Under the pieces are notes generated by a model, which did no database searches, was not told where the DNA came from, and saw nothing but the letters and a program-made list of their open reading frames with translations. A stretch of 64,000 bases of DNA from Actinomadura oligospora ATCC 43269. GTDB lineage: Bacteria > Actinomycetota > Actinomycetes > Streptosporangiales > Streptosporangiaceae. Made by a program: the position numbers and the translations under genes. Location: NCBI RefSeq assembly GCF_000518265.1, contig NZ_JADG01000017.1, positions 124,001 to 188,000 on the forward strand, given 5' to 3'. Below are positions 23,076-31,684 of the stretch, in pieces (the stretch's first letter is position 1; the number at the start of each line of letters is the position of its first letter).

Positions 23076-23618
23076 ATGAAGATCACCGGATACCGCAGTC
23101 ACGGCGTCGCCGCCGCGGTCGCGCTGGTGAACGCCGTCACCGTCCCGGACGGCGACGACGGCCCGGACGCGCTGCGCCGCATCCTGCGCGTCAACGGGTT
23201 CGTCTGGCAGGACTTCGACCCGGCGACCGCCGAGGAGTACCGCGCGTGGGGACGCGAGCTGCGCCCGTTCTTCGAGGCGCCCGACCTGCCCGCGGCCGTC
23301 GCCGTCCTCAACGACCTGCTCGAACGGACCCCGACGAACCCGCACCTGTCGGACCACGACGGCCTCGGCCTGCACCTGCACCACGCCCCGCCGTCCGCCA
23401 AGCTCCCGCTCCGCTTCCGCTCGACGACGCTGATGCACCTCTCCGAACTCGTCTGCTCCCACGGCATCGGACGGACCGGGGTCTGCGCCGCCCCCGACTG
23501 CCTCCGCGTCTACGCCGACACGTCCCGCGCGGGCCGCCGCCGCTTCTGCTCCGAGACCTGCGCCAACCGCACCAACGTCGCCGCCTTCCGCGCCCGCCGC
23601 CGCTCCCACACGCCCTGA
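23076..23618 (+). CDS. ABATE-domain, CGNR-like zinc-finger protein
   Basis: A 180-aa protein from the ATG at 23076 (MKITGYRSHGVAAAVALVNAV). The ABATE domain spans about 1-130 and the zinc finger about 135-175, with ligands in CAAPDC and FCSETCANRTNVAAFRARR. The name-giving CGNR tetrad reads CANR here. A presumed regulator; the ligand is unknown. The gene stands alone: a strong terminator precedes it and it converges on an MBL hydrolase gene, so no obvious divergent target. Upstream in-frame residues to 23031 are of biased composition and less likely. Confidence 0.85.
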   Translation: MKITGYRSHGVAAAVALVNAVTVPDGDDGPDALRRILRVNGFVWQDFDPATAEEYRAWGRELRPFFEAPDLPAAVAVLNDLLERTPTNPHLSDHDGLGLHLHHAPPSAKLPLRFRSTTLMHLSELVCSHGIGRTGVCAAPDCLRVYADTSRAGRRRFCSETCANRTNVAAFRARRRSHTP

Positions 23619-23653
23619 CCACACCCCAACACCCCCGGGTGGCGGGCCTCCGG

Positions 23654-24415
23654 TCACCGGGTGGAGCGGGGGTCGTCCAGGGTGACGGTCAGGCCCTCGT
23701 CGGCGGCGAGCACGTCGTTCTCGAACGCCTCGCTAGCCGCCGCCACGGATGCCGCGCGGTCGTTACCGGGCCAGAAGTGGGTGAGCATCAGCCTGCGAGC
23801 GCCCGCCCGGCGAGCCCAGTGCCCGGCTTCGGCGGAGGTCATCAGGTTACGGCCGGGACGCTCCGTCTCACCGTCCCGGTCGGTCGCCTCGACGATGAAC
23901 AGGTCGGCGTCACGGCCCAGGTCGGCGAGCAGCGGGTGTGGTGCGGTGTCCCCGGTGTAGGCGAGCGTCGCCACCTCGTCCTGTAGCCGCACCCCGGCGT
24001 TCGGGACGTAATGCGGCAGCTCGAAGCCGGACAGGGTGAACGGCCCGACCCGGTGGACGCCCGGCAGGGAGTGGACGTCGAAGACCGACTCCAGCTCGAC
24101 GTCCGGCTCCAGCCCCTGGAGCCGCTCGAGCACGCCCGGCGGGCAGTACAGCGGGACCTTGGCCGCCGGAGCCGGCCGCCCGTAGAACCACACCCGGAAC
24201 AACCCATGCAGGTCGACGCAGTGATCGGGATGCTCGTGCGTGATGACGACCGCGTCCACGACGCCGTCCGGCCAGTGCGCGAGCAGCCGGGGCAGCGTGC
24301 CGTATCCGAGATCGAGGACGACCCGGAACCCGTCCCAGTCCACGGCGAACCCGCTGCACGCCCGTCCCGACTCCGGAAACGCCCCGCAACTGCCGAGCAC
24401 TGTGACCTGTCGCAT
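23654..24415 (-). CDS. MBL-fold hydrolase, RNase Z-like
   Basis: A 253-aa protein of the RNase Z / ElaC-like MBL branch: MRQVTVLGSCGAFPESGRACSG start (G-S-x-G-x-x-P family hallmark), metal motif ITHEHPDHCVDL, a further His in GFELPHYVPNAG, Asp in LAYTGDTAPHPLL and His in LMLTHFWPGND. It lacks the exosite arm of tRNase Z, so a tRNA-processing role is unlikely; relatives act on cyclic or phospho-diesters. It is transcribed toward the CGNR gene. About 215 bp separate it from the methyltransferase upstream on the same strand; that gap shows no gene. Confidence 0.88.
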   Translation of the reverse strand: MRQVTVLGSCGAFPESGRACSGFAVDWDGFRVVLDLGYGTLPRLLAHWPDGVVDAVVITHEHPDHCVDLHGLFRVWFYGRPAPAAKVPLYCPPGVLERLQGLEPDVELESVFDVHSLPGVHRVGPFTLSGFELPHYVPNAGVRLQDEVATLAYTGDTAPHPLLADLGRDADLFIVEATDRDGETERPGRNLMTSAEAGHWARRAGARRLMLTHFWPGNDRAASVAAASEAFENDVLAADEGLTVTLDDPRSTR

Positions 24416-24631
24416 CCCTCCAAGATCCCATGCCCCCTGGTCTGTCCGCAGGGCCCGGGCGGCCTGTTCGCGAAGTCCAGATCGAGCTCCACGACGAGCG
24501 TGGGGCGGGGCGGCGAGTGCGCTCGCTCGATCTCGTCCGGTGTTGGAGAGGCCGACGTCCTGCGACGTCAGGCGTGCGCGGCGGCTGCGGAGGAAGGTTC
24601 TGTTCGGGGCGCGGCGCCACCGGAGGACGGC

Positions 24632-25645
24632 TCAGCCGGACGGCACCAGCTCGGTGACCGTGCGCATACCGGCCTGAACCACGGAACCGACACCCAGCCC
24701 GGCCTTCGCGGCGAGTTCGCCCAACTCCTCGAAGCTCCGCTCCCGTCCGCCGACGTAGCAGAGCATGTTCAGGTCACCTTCGGTGTCGGAGACCCCGGGG
24801 ACCTCGTCGCCGAAGTGATCCACGACGAGCACCCTTCCCGAGGCCGCCGCGGCTTCGGAGCAGCGTCGCAGGATGCGGAGGGCGTCCGGATCGTCCCAGT
24901 CGTGCAGGACGCCCGAGAGCACGTACCCGCCCGCCCCCGCCGGGAGCGCGTCGAAGAAGCTGCCGACCCGCGCGTCCCCGCGATCGCCCAGCCCCGCCGC
25001 CTCGATGGCCTGCCGCGCACGGCCCACCGGTCCCGCCAGGTCGACCACCGTCCCCCGCAGGTTCTCGTGGCGGCGAAGGATCGCGATCAGCATGCTCGCG
25101 TCGCCTCCGCCCACGTCGACGACGTGACCGAGCGTCCCCCAGGGGTAGGCGGTCGCCACGACCGGCGCGTCGGCGACCAGCCGCGCGCCCATCAACGCGT
25201 CGAACGACGCTCCCCGCTCGGGATGTTCCGACAGGTCCTCCCAGAACGACCGTCCGTAGAAGTGCCGGAACGCGGGCTCACCGGTCCGGACGGTGTGCAG
25301 CAGGTCGACGAAGCACCGCGTGGCGTGTCCGAGGGCGCCGTCCAGATCCAGCAGGGCCCGGAGGCCCTTCGGGTGATCGTCACGCAGTTCCTCCCCCAGG
25401 TCGGTCAGCTGGTGGACACCGTCCTCCGACCGGGTCAGCACCCCGGCCGTGACCAGGTGTTTCATCACCCGCCCGAGAGCGTCCGGATCGGCGTCCACCG
25501 CCTCGGCCAGGGCGTCGGCCGTCCGTCGCCCGGCCACGATGTGATCGGCCAGGCGCAGGGTCGCCGCCACCCGGACGACCATCGGAGTGACCAGGTCGGC
25601 GACGGCCCAGAGCTTCCCGCCCCAGTCACTGTCCTCTTCAGGCAT
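24632..25645 (-). CDS. SAM-dependent O-methyltransferase, plant/polyketide type
   Basis: A 337-aa class I methyltransferase of the caffeate/polyketide O-methyltransferase family. Residues about 10-110 form the dimerisation winged helix (LRLADHIVAGRRTADALAEAV, HLVTAGVLTRS). The SAM site is VVDVGGGDASMLIAIL, followed by DLAGPVGRAR, VGSFFDALPAGAGGYVLSGVLHDW and DDPDALRILRRC, where the His-Asp of VLHDWDD is the usual catalytic base motif. Such enzymes methylate phenolic hydroxyls in secondary metabolism, but no biosynthetic genes adjoin, so it is either a stand-alone tailoring or detoxifying enzyme. Preceded on the opposite strand by a LysR fragment that might once have regulated it. Confidence 0.9.
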   Translation of the reverse strand: MPEEDSDWGGKLWAVADLVTPMVVRVAATLRLADHIVAGRRTADALAEAVDADPDALGRVMKHLVTAGVLTRSEDGVHQLTDLGEELRDDHPKGLRALLDLDGALGHATRCFVDLLHTVRTGEPAFRHFYGRSFWEDLSEHPERGASFDALMGARLVADAPVVATAYPWGTLGHVVDVGGGDASMLIAILRRHENLRGTVVDLAGPVGRARQAIEAAGLGDRGDARVGSFFDALPAGAGGYVLSGVLHDWDDPDALRILRRCSEAAAASGRVLVVDHFGDEVPGVSDTEGDLNMLCYVGGRERSFEELGELAAKAGLGVGSVVQAGMRTVTELVPSG

Positions 25646-25769
25646 CCCAGGCTCCTCCGCTCCCGCTCACGACACCGGGTTCGCGCGTCGCCGCGCTCGT
25701 CACCCCAGCTCTACCCACTCCCCCCTCAAGGCCATTCCCCCGCCCACCTGACAACCCGACAGCGGAGGC

Positions 25770-26240
25770 ATGTCACGCTTTTCCTGGTTTTTCAGTCGAT
25801 TTCGCGACGATCTGGACGGCCTGTCCCACGAGACGCTGCACACCGAGGACCGCGTGGTCATCGTCCCGTCGGGTCACCGGCTGTCGGAACGCGCCTCCGT
25901 GCGGACGTCCGACCTGGACGGCGAGACGCTGCCGCGCTGGAAGGGTGTCCCTGGAGGCGACGGCACCGGCCCCGAGGTCGTCGACGTGATCCAGCTGCTC
26001 CATATGGTCAAGGTCGGCCGGATGGTCGGCGTCCTGCCCCGCTCGCTCGTCGCCCCGGTTCCGCCCGGCCTGGTCTGCGTCCCGGTGACCAACGCCCCTC
26101 CGAGCCACCTCGTCCTCGCCTGGAACGCCCAGGACCGCCGTCCCCTGGTCACGTCCTTCGTGATCGCCGCTCTCGGCCACCTTGAGGGCTCCCCTGAGAC
26201 GGATCCCACCAGCCCGAACACCCGCAGCCCATCGCCATGA
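25770..26240 (+). pseudogene. LysR-family regulator remnant, effector domain only
   Basis: The 156-codon frame contains the second half of a LysR substrate-binding domain: LDGLSHETLHTEDRVVIVPS, GHRLSERASVRTSDLDGETLP, VGRMVGVLPRSLVAPVPPGL and VCVPVTNAPPSHLVLAWN. A functional LysR protein is about 300 aa with an N-terminal HTH; that HTH and the first half of the effector domain are absent both here and in the 125 bp upstream. The reading begins MSRFSWFFSRFRD, unlike a LysR start. It is probably the 3' end of a deleted gene divergent from the O-methyltransferase. A free effector domain is possible but less likely. Confidence 0.7.
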
Positions 26241-26271
26241 CCGGCCTCAGGACCGCTCCGCTCCTATGACG

Positions 26272-26556
26272 TCAAACCTGATACGGCCAGAGGCCGACGC
26301 AGTCCGCCGCGACCCTGATCTGCACCCAGGCCCCGTCGACGCTCCTCGGCGGCGCCGCGGCGACGTCGAACAAGATCTGCGCCTCACCCATCTCCAGCAC
26401 CGCGGCCCCGTCCTCCGTGAGGTGAAGTCGACCGCGCAGGCCGGCCTTGTCGCCCTCCAGCCAGAAGCCGGGCTCGGCAACCGCCGCCAAGTCGGTGTTG
26501 CGTCCCCACAGGATGTCCTCGTCGACGCTCCACTCGACATGCCGTTCTGACACCAC
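26272..26556 (-). CDS. 94-aa protein of unknown function
   Basis: The first of two GTG codons at 26556 follows GGAGGA with 6-nt spacing, an excellent ribosome site. The product reads VVSERHVEWSVDEDILWGRN, then AEPGFWLEGDKAGLRGRLHL and a C-terminal AAAPPRSVDGAWVQIRVAAD. It is acidic, soluble, without cysteine clusters apart from one near the end, and predicted all-beta. I do not recognise the family. It converges on the LysR remnant, with stops about 30 bp apart, and stands alone with no operon partners. The composition is normal for the genome, so it is likely a true gene. Confidence 0.6.
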   Translation of the reverse strand: MVSERHVEWSVDEDILWGRNTDLAAVAEPGFWLEGDKAGLRGRLHLTEDGAAVLEMGEAQILFDVAAAPPRSVDGAWVQIRVAADCVGLWPYQV

Positions 26557-26891
26557 GTTCGCTCCTCCGGACGACCGCCACTCCACACGCTCGGCAGCAG
26601 CGCCTCCCACGCAGGCGACCGTCCTTGACGATGTCACCTGATGGCACAAACCGCAGCGCCAGAACACCCCTCACCTCACCCCCGGCCACCGAACCACACC
26701 TGACCAAGGACCTCGGGCCAAGCCGACACAGCCGCGGCCCCGATTCACGCCCGCAGCCCCCCACGCCCCAACGAGGCGGCCCCGCTCCCCCATCACCACC
26801 CACTCGAAGACACCCCCAACCAACCCACCCCCAGCACCAACGCCATCCCCCACCCACGCACACCACCCTGCAGGCGAAGCAGGACGCCGCA

Positions 26892-27179
26892 CCCCGGTGA
26901 AGCGTCGCCCTGCGGTGAGACGCCACCAGCCGATCGAGCGCCGCGCCGCGGTGGGGCGTAGCGCCCTGGGGTGGGAGGTCGCGGCCCGGTCGAGCACCGC
27001 GGTCCAGCGGAGCATCGCGCCACGGCGGAGCTCCACGGCGGAGCGCCGCAGTGCGGCGGGACGTCGCGGTGCGGGGCAGCATCGCGCTGCAGTGGGACTT
27101 TGCGGTGCGGTGGAGTGCTGTCGTGCGGTGGGACGTCGCCCCTGCGGTGGAGCGCCGCGGTGCGGTGGGGCGTTGCGGG
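26892..27179. repeat. Degenerate 18-bp tandem repeat array
   Basis: From 27053 seven successive units fit an 18-bp period (27053, 27071, 27089, 27107, 27125, 27144, 27162; one unit is 19 bp). Consensus is GCGGTGGGACGTCGCGGT with about two to six changes per unit. Looser 15- to 23-bp copies extend left to about 26892. The array lies just past the recD2 stop codon. Because the period is a multiple of three, all frames stay open and give Arg/Gly/Ala-rich hexapeptide repeats, but none has a good start. The part of the gap at 26660-26890 is C-rich without a recognisable gene. Confidence 0.75.
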
Positions 27180-27188
27180 TCGGGTGGG

Positions 27189-29408
27189 TTAGGTGGGGGT
27201 TGTGAGGCGGTGGGCGAGGGCGGTGTGGCGGCGGCCGGAGGAGGTGGTGCGGACGGCGGCGGCGAGGGCTCGGCGGGAGCCGGTGAGGACGACGAGTCTC
27301 TTGGCCCGGGTGATGGCGGTGTAGAGGAGGTTGCGCTGGAGCATCATCCAGGAGCTTGTGGTGAGGGGGATGACGACGGCCGGGTACTCGCTGCCCTGGC
27401 TGCGGTGGATGGTGATGGCGTAGGCGTGGGTGAGCTCGTCCAGTTCGTCGAAGGAGTAGTCGATCTCCTCGTCCTCGTCGGTGCGGACGGTGAGGGTGTG
27501 GTCTTCCGGGGAGACGGTGGTGACGACGCCGACGGTGCCGTTGAAAACGCCGGCCTCGCCCTTGTCGTAGTTGTTGCGTAGCTGGGTGACCTTGTCGCCG
27601 GGGCGGAAGACGCGGCCGCCGTAGCGGCGTTCGGGGACGGTGTCCTTGTGGGGGGTGAGGGCATCCTGGAGCAGGGCGTTGAGGGTGCCCGCTCCGGCTG
27701 GGCCGCGGTGCATGGGGGCGAGGACCTGGATGTCGCGGCGCGCGTCCAGATCGAACTTGGCGGGGATGCGGTTGACGACGACGTCGACGGTGAGGGCGGC
27801 GGTCTCCTCGGAATCCTCGCAGGGGAACAGGAAGAAGTCGGGGTAGCCGCGGGTGTGCGGGTGGTCGCCGGCGTTGACGCGGTGGGCGTTGACGACGATG
27901 CCGGACTGCTGGGCCTGCCGGAAGATCTTGGTGAGGCGGACGCGGGGGACGGTGGCGTCGGCGGCGAGTAGGTCGGCCAGCACCTCGCCCGCGCCGACGG
28001 ACGGGAGCTGGTCGACGTCGCCGACCAGCAGCAGGTGCGCGCCGGGCGGGACGGCCTTGATCAGCTTGTTCGCGAGGATGAGGTCGACCATCGAGCACTC
28101 GTCGACGACGACCAGGTCGGTGTCGAGGGGATTGTCCTGGTCGAACCTGGCGTCGCCGCCGGGCTGGAGCTGGAGCAGGCGGTGCACGGTGGCGGCCTCG
28201 TGACCGGTGAGCTCGGCGAGGCGTTTGGCGGCGCGGCCGGTCGGCGCCACGAGGGTGATCTTGGCCTTCTTGGCCGCAGCGAGCTCGACGACGGAGCGGA
28301 CGGTGAAGCTCTTGCCGCAGCCCGGGCCGCCGGTGAGCACGGCGACCTTCTCGGTGAGGGCGAGCCGGACGGCCTGCTCCTGCTCGGGGGCGAGTTCGGT
28401 GCCGGTGCGGGCGCGCAGCCAGGTGAGGGCCTTCTGCCAGTCGACGTCGGCGAACGCGGCGAGCCGGTCCCTCGGAACGTTGAGGAGGGTGCGCAGGCCG
28501 CGGGCGACGGAGCGTTCGGCGCGGTGGAAGGGGACCAGGTAGACGGCGGGGACGTCGTTCACGCGCTCGCGGACGACGCCCTCGTCGGCGGCGAGCTCGT
28601 CCAGGGCGGGGACGATGAGGTCGCGGGCGACGCCGAGGATCTTCTCGGCCGCGGTGACCAGGTTGGGCTCGGGCAGGTAGCAGTGGCCCTGGTCGGCGGC
28701 CTCGGACAGCGTGTACTGGAGCCCGGCCTTGATGCGTTCGGGGCTGTCGTGGGGGATGCCGACGGCCTGCGCGATGGTGTCGGCGGTCTTGAAGCCGATG
28801 CCCCACACGTCGGCGGCGAGCCGATAGGGCTCACGGCGGACGGTGTCGATGGACGCGTCGCCGTACTGCTTGTAGATGCGGACGGCGAGTGAGGTGGAGA
28901 CGCCGACGCCCTGCAGGAAGACCATCACCTCCTTGATGGCCTTCTGCTCCTCCCAGGCGGCGGCGATGCGCGCGGTGCGGCGCTTGCCAAGGCCGTGCAC
29001 CTCGACCAGGCGGCCGGGCTCCTCCTCGATGACGCGCAGGATGTCGACGCCGAAGTGGGAGACCATGCGGTCGGCCATCACCGGGCCGATGCCCTTGATC
29101 ATGCCGGAGCCGAGGTAGCGGCGGATGCCCTGCACGGTCGCCGGGAGCACGGTGGTGTAGGAGTCGGCCTCGAACTGCCGGCCGTACTTGGGGTGGGAGC
29201 GCCACCGGCCGGTCATCTTGATGCTCTCGCCGGCCTGCGCGCCGAGCAACGCGCCGACGACGGTGAGCAGGTCGCCGCCGGACCTCTCGGTGGCGACGCG
29301 CGCGACCGTGTATCCGGTGTCCTCGTTGGCGTAGGTGATCCGCTCGAGCACCGCCTCGAGGATCACCGGTTTCGGGGGAACTGCCGCCTGGTTCGTCACG
29401 GATCTCAT
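27189..29408 (-). CDS. recD2: RecD2-type ATP-dependent DNA helicase (SF1B)
   Basis: A 739-aa helicase. N-terminal OB-like domain (about 15-95, LERITYANEDTGYTVARV), helix-hairpin-helix tandem (about 95-240), then two RecA domains: Walker A VAVLTGGPGCGKSFTV (about 345), VAPTGRAAKRLAELTG, Walker B VVVDECSMVD, GDVDQLPSVG, FRQAQQSGIVVNAHRVN, and C-terminal ITIHRSQGSEYPAVVIPL and YTAITRAKRLVVL. Long N-terminus and absence of RecBC partners define RecD2, a 5'-3' helicase of genome maintenance. GTG at 29399 has a GAGGA site with better spacing than the ATG at 29408; either start keeps all domains. An 18-bp repeat array follows the stop. Confidence 0.95.
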   Translation of the reverse strand: MRSVTNQAAVPPKPVILEAVLERITYANEDTGYTVARVATERSGGDLLTVVGALLGAQAGESIKMTGRWRSHPKYGRQFEADSYTTVLPATVQGIRRYLGSGMIKGIGPVMADRMVSHFGVDILRVIEEEPGRLVEVHGLGKRRTARIAAAWEEQKAIKEVMVFLQGVGVSTSLAVRIYKQYGDASIDTVRREPYRLAADVWGIGFKTADTIAQAVGIPHDSPERIKAGLQYTLSEAADQGHCYLPEPNLVTAAEKILGVARDLIVPALDELAADEGVVRERVNDVPAVYLVPFHRAERSVARGLRTLLNVPRDRLAAFADVDWQKALTWLRARTGTELAPEQEQAVRLALTEKVAVLTGGPGCGKSFTVRSVVELAAAKKAKITLVAPTGRAAKRLAELTGHEAATVHRLLQLQPGGDARFDQDNPLDTDLVVVDECSMVDLILANKLIKAVPPGAHLLLVGDVDQLPSVGAGEVLADLLAADATVPRVRLTKIFRQAQQSGIVVNAHRVNAGDHPHTRGYPDFFLFPCEDSEETAALTVDVVVNRIPAKFDLDARRDIQVLAPMHRGPAGAGTLNALLQDALTPHKDTVPERRYGGRVFRPGDKVTQLRNNYDKGEAGVFNGTVGVVTTVSPEDHTLTVRTDEDEEIDYSFDELDELTHAYAITIHRSQGSEYPAVVIPLTTSSWMMLQRNLLYTAITRAKRLVVLTGSRRALAAAVRTTSSGRRHTALAHRLTTPT

Positions 29409-29448
29409 CCTCGCGGACCGGCCGCCGCCACCGAAACCGAAACCGATT

Positions 29449-29458
29449 CTGTGGATAA
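29449..29458 (-). promoter_or_regulatory. DnaA-box-like sequence upstream of recD2
   Basis: The minus strand reads TTATCCACAG, identical to the site at 401-410, 40 bp upstream of the recD2 start. One site cannot define an origin; it may be a DnaA-titrating or regulatory site, or chance. Confidence 0.3.
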
Positions 29459-29564
29459 CCCGCCGGTCGGTCTTGGCCGCATCCGGCGAACGATCTGGAT
29501 CCTCGCATGATCACGGCGTACGGTCCGGGCGCACCCGTACCACGAGTACCGGGAGGTCTCCCAG

Positions 29565-31676
29565 GTGTTCCACTCCCGAATCCTGGCCCTCGCGGTGGGC
29601 CTCGCCACCGCGGTCCCGCTCGTCGCCGCCACTCCGGCCACGGGCCAAACCCCCAGCTCGCCCCCGACCCCCATCCCCGGCTTCACGGCCAAGTCCTCGG
29701 CCTGGCAGCGCGCGTACGAGAAGGAGCTCAGCGCCATTCCGTCCGCGGCGAACGCGCGGCTGCTCGATGCGGAGCTGGCACGCGAACCCGCGGTGGCGGG
29801 GACGACCGGCGACTGGCATCGGGTCCAGCGCATCGTCCGCGAGCTGCGCTCCTATGGTCTGAAGCCAGAAGTGAAGACCTACTACACGTACTTGTCGCGG
29901 CCCAAGCGCGTCAGCGTGGAGATGACCGCGCCTGAGCGACGCGTCCTGCCGGTGAAGGAGAGCAAGCAGCCCTGGCAGAAGTACTACGACGACATCATCC
30001 CCGGCTACAACGGTCTGTCTCCGTCCGGGAACGTGGAGGGCGAGGTCGTCTACGCCAATTACGGGCGTCCCGAGGACTTCGCGCTACTCGCCAAGAACGG
30101 AATCTCACTCAAGGGCAAAATCGCTCTCGTCCGCTATGGGCAGGTGTTCCGGGGTGTGAAACCCGCTCAGGCGGCTAAGGCGGGCGCCAAGGCCGTCATC
30201 ATCTACTCGGATCCGGCGAATGACGGCTTCATCCGTGGAACGGTCTATCCGCAGGGGCCGTGGCGCGCGTCCGACGGCATCCAGCGCGGCAGCGTCGGTC
30301 AGATGATGTACGCCGCGGGCGACCCGCTCACGCCGGGATGGCCCTCAACGAAGCACGCGCCGAGGCTGAAGCCGTCGCAGGCGCCGGAGCTGCAGGGGCT
30401 CATCCCGACCACGCCGATCTCCTATGGCGCGGCCGAGCCGCTCCTGCGCGCGCTCGACGGCGCGCAGGTACCGAAGGAATGGCAGGGTGGATTGCCGTTC
30501 CCCTACCACTTCGGGCCTGGCGGAACGCGTGTCCACCTGGATCTGCAAAGCGACTTCATCACCACTCCCATTTGGGACGTGACCGTGCGCATCCCCGGGG
30601 CGGAGCGTCCTGACCAGGAGGTCGTCCTCGGCGGCCACCACGACGCGTGGGCGTACGGGTCTCTGGACAACCTGTCCGGCACCGAGAACGTTCTGCAGGT
30701 GGCTCGTGCGCTCGGGAAGCTGCAGAAGCGCGGTTGGCGTCCGGACCGGACGGTCGTCCTGGCCACATGGGACGGCGAGGAGTACGGCATCTACGGCAGT
30801 ACCGAGTACGCCGAAGAGCACGAGAAACAGCTCCGCAACGCAGTCGCCTACGTGAACATGGACATCGCCGCCGGTTCGGAGTTCTCCCCATCGGCGACAC
30901 CCGCACTCGACCAGAGCGTCATCGACGCGTCGAAGGAGGTCGCCTGGCCGGGGACCGATGGGACGCTGTACGACGCGTGGAAGCAGCAGAACAACGGTCA
31001 GACGCCGATCGACCGCATCGGCGGCGGATCCGACTTCCAACCGTTCTTCCAACGATTCGGCGTCCCCGCCATGGATCTGGGTGCGAGCAGCCCCGGATCG
31101 TCCGGGAACTACCACTGCACCTGCGACGACTTCTACTCGACGGACCGCTTCGGCGACCCGACCTGGGAATACCACGCGGCCATGTCGAGGCTCGCAGGCA
31201 TCGCGACCCTGCGCTTGGCCAATGCCGACGTCATCGCCATGCACTACCAGCCCTACGCGTCCGAGACGGTCGGCTACCTGAACGACTTCACCACTGAGCA
31301 ACGCAAGAAGCTCGGCACGGTGGCGGTGGACGTGTCGCGCGACGTCGCGCAGGCGCAGGCATGGGAACGAGCGGCTCAGTCAATCCAGACCCAAGCCGAT
31401 ATGGCGCTCGCCAAAGGCGACACCGCCGCGTTCCGTTCTCTCAACGACCGGCTCATTCGCGCGGAACGGGACCTGCTCACTAACGCCGGTCTACCCGCGC
31501 GCCCGTGGTACCGGCACCAGATCTACGCACCGGGCCTCGACACCGGGTACGCCACCCAACGGCTTCCCGGGCTGCACGACGCCTTGTTCCTGAAGAACGA
31601 CCCAGCAACCGCGCGCGCGTACGAGGCACGTCTCTACAACAGCCTCCAAGCCGCGACCCGATCTCTCACTCTCTGA
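29565..31676 (+). CDS. Secreted M28-family zinc metallopeptidase, glutamate carboxypeptidase II-like
   Basis: A 703-aa exported enzyme: signal peptide (MFHSRILALAVGLATAVPLV, cleavage near ATG-Q), protease-associated domain (about 130-310, GKIALVRYGQVFRGVKPAQA), M28 catalytic domain (about 325-560) and helical dimerisation domain. Zinc ligands and catalytic residues are visible: GGHHDAWAYGSLDNLSG (His and bridging Asp), WDGEEYG (catalytic Glu pair), VNMDIA (Asp), and GNYHCTCDDFYSTDRFGDPT (last His). This is the architecture of PSMA and transferrin-receptor relatives, removing C-terminal Glu or dipeptides. GTG start with GGGAGG upstream. The secreted epimerase follows 8 bp later, so they form one operon. 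Confidence 0.93.
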   Translation: MFHSRILALAVGLATAVPLVAATPATGQTPSSPPTPIPGFTAKSSAWQRAYEKELSAIPSAANARLLDAELAREPAVAGTTGDWHRVQRIVRELRSYGLKPEVKTYYTYLSRPKRVSVEMTAPERRVLPVKESKQPWQKYYDDIIPGYNGLSPSGNVEGEVVYANYGRPEDFALLAKNGISLKGKIALVRYGQVFRGVKPAQAAKAGAKAVIIYSDPANDGFIRGTVYPQGPWRASDGIQRGSVGQMMYAAGDPLTPGWPSTKHAPRLKPSQAPELQGLIPTTPISYGAAEPLLRALDGAQVPKEWQGGLPFPYHFGPGGTRVHLDLQSDFITTPIWDVTVRIPGAERPDQEVVLGGHHDAWAYGSLDNLSGTENVLQVARALGKLQKRGWRPDRTVVLATWDGEEYGIYGSTEYAEEHEKQLRNAVAYVNMDIAAGSEFSPSATPALDQSVIDASKEVAWPGTDGTLYDAWKQQNNGQTPIDRIGGGSDFQPFFQRFGVPAMDLGASSPGSSGNYHCTCDDFYSTDRFGDPTWEYHAAMSRLAGIATLRLANADVIAMHYQPYASETVGYLNDFTTEQRKKLGTVAVDVSRDVAQAQAWERAAQSIQTQADMALAKGDTAAFRSLNDRLIRAERDLLTNAGLPARPWYRHQIYAPGLDTGYATQRLPGLHDALFLKNDPATARAYEARLYNSLQAATRSLTL

Positions 31677-31684
31677 GGACGACC

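Noticed and set aside
26384..27082. Arg-rich minus-strand frame through the 18-bp repeats
   Set aside because: It is open only because the repeat period is a multiple of three; there is no good start or conserved pattern.
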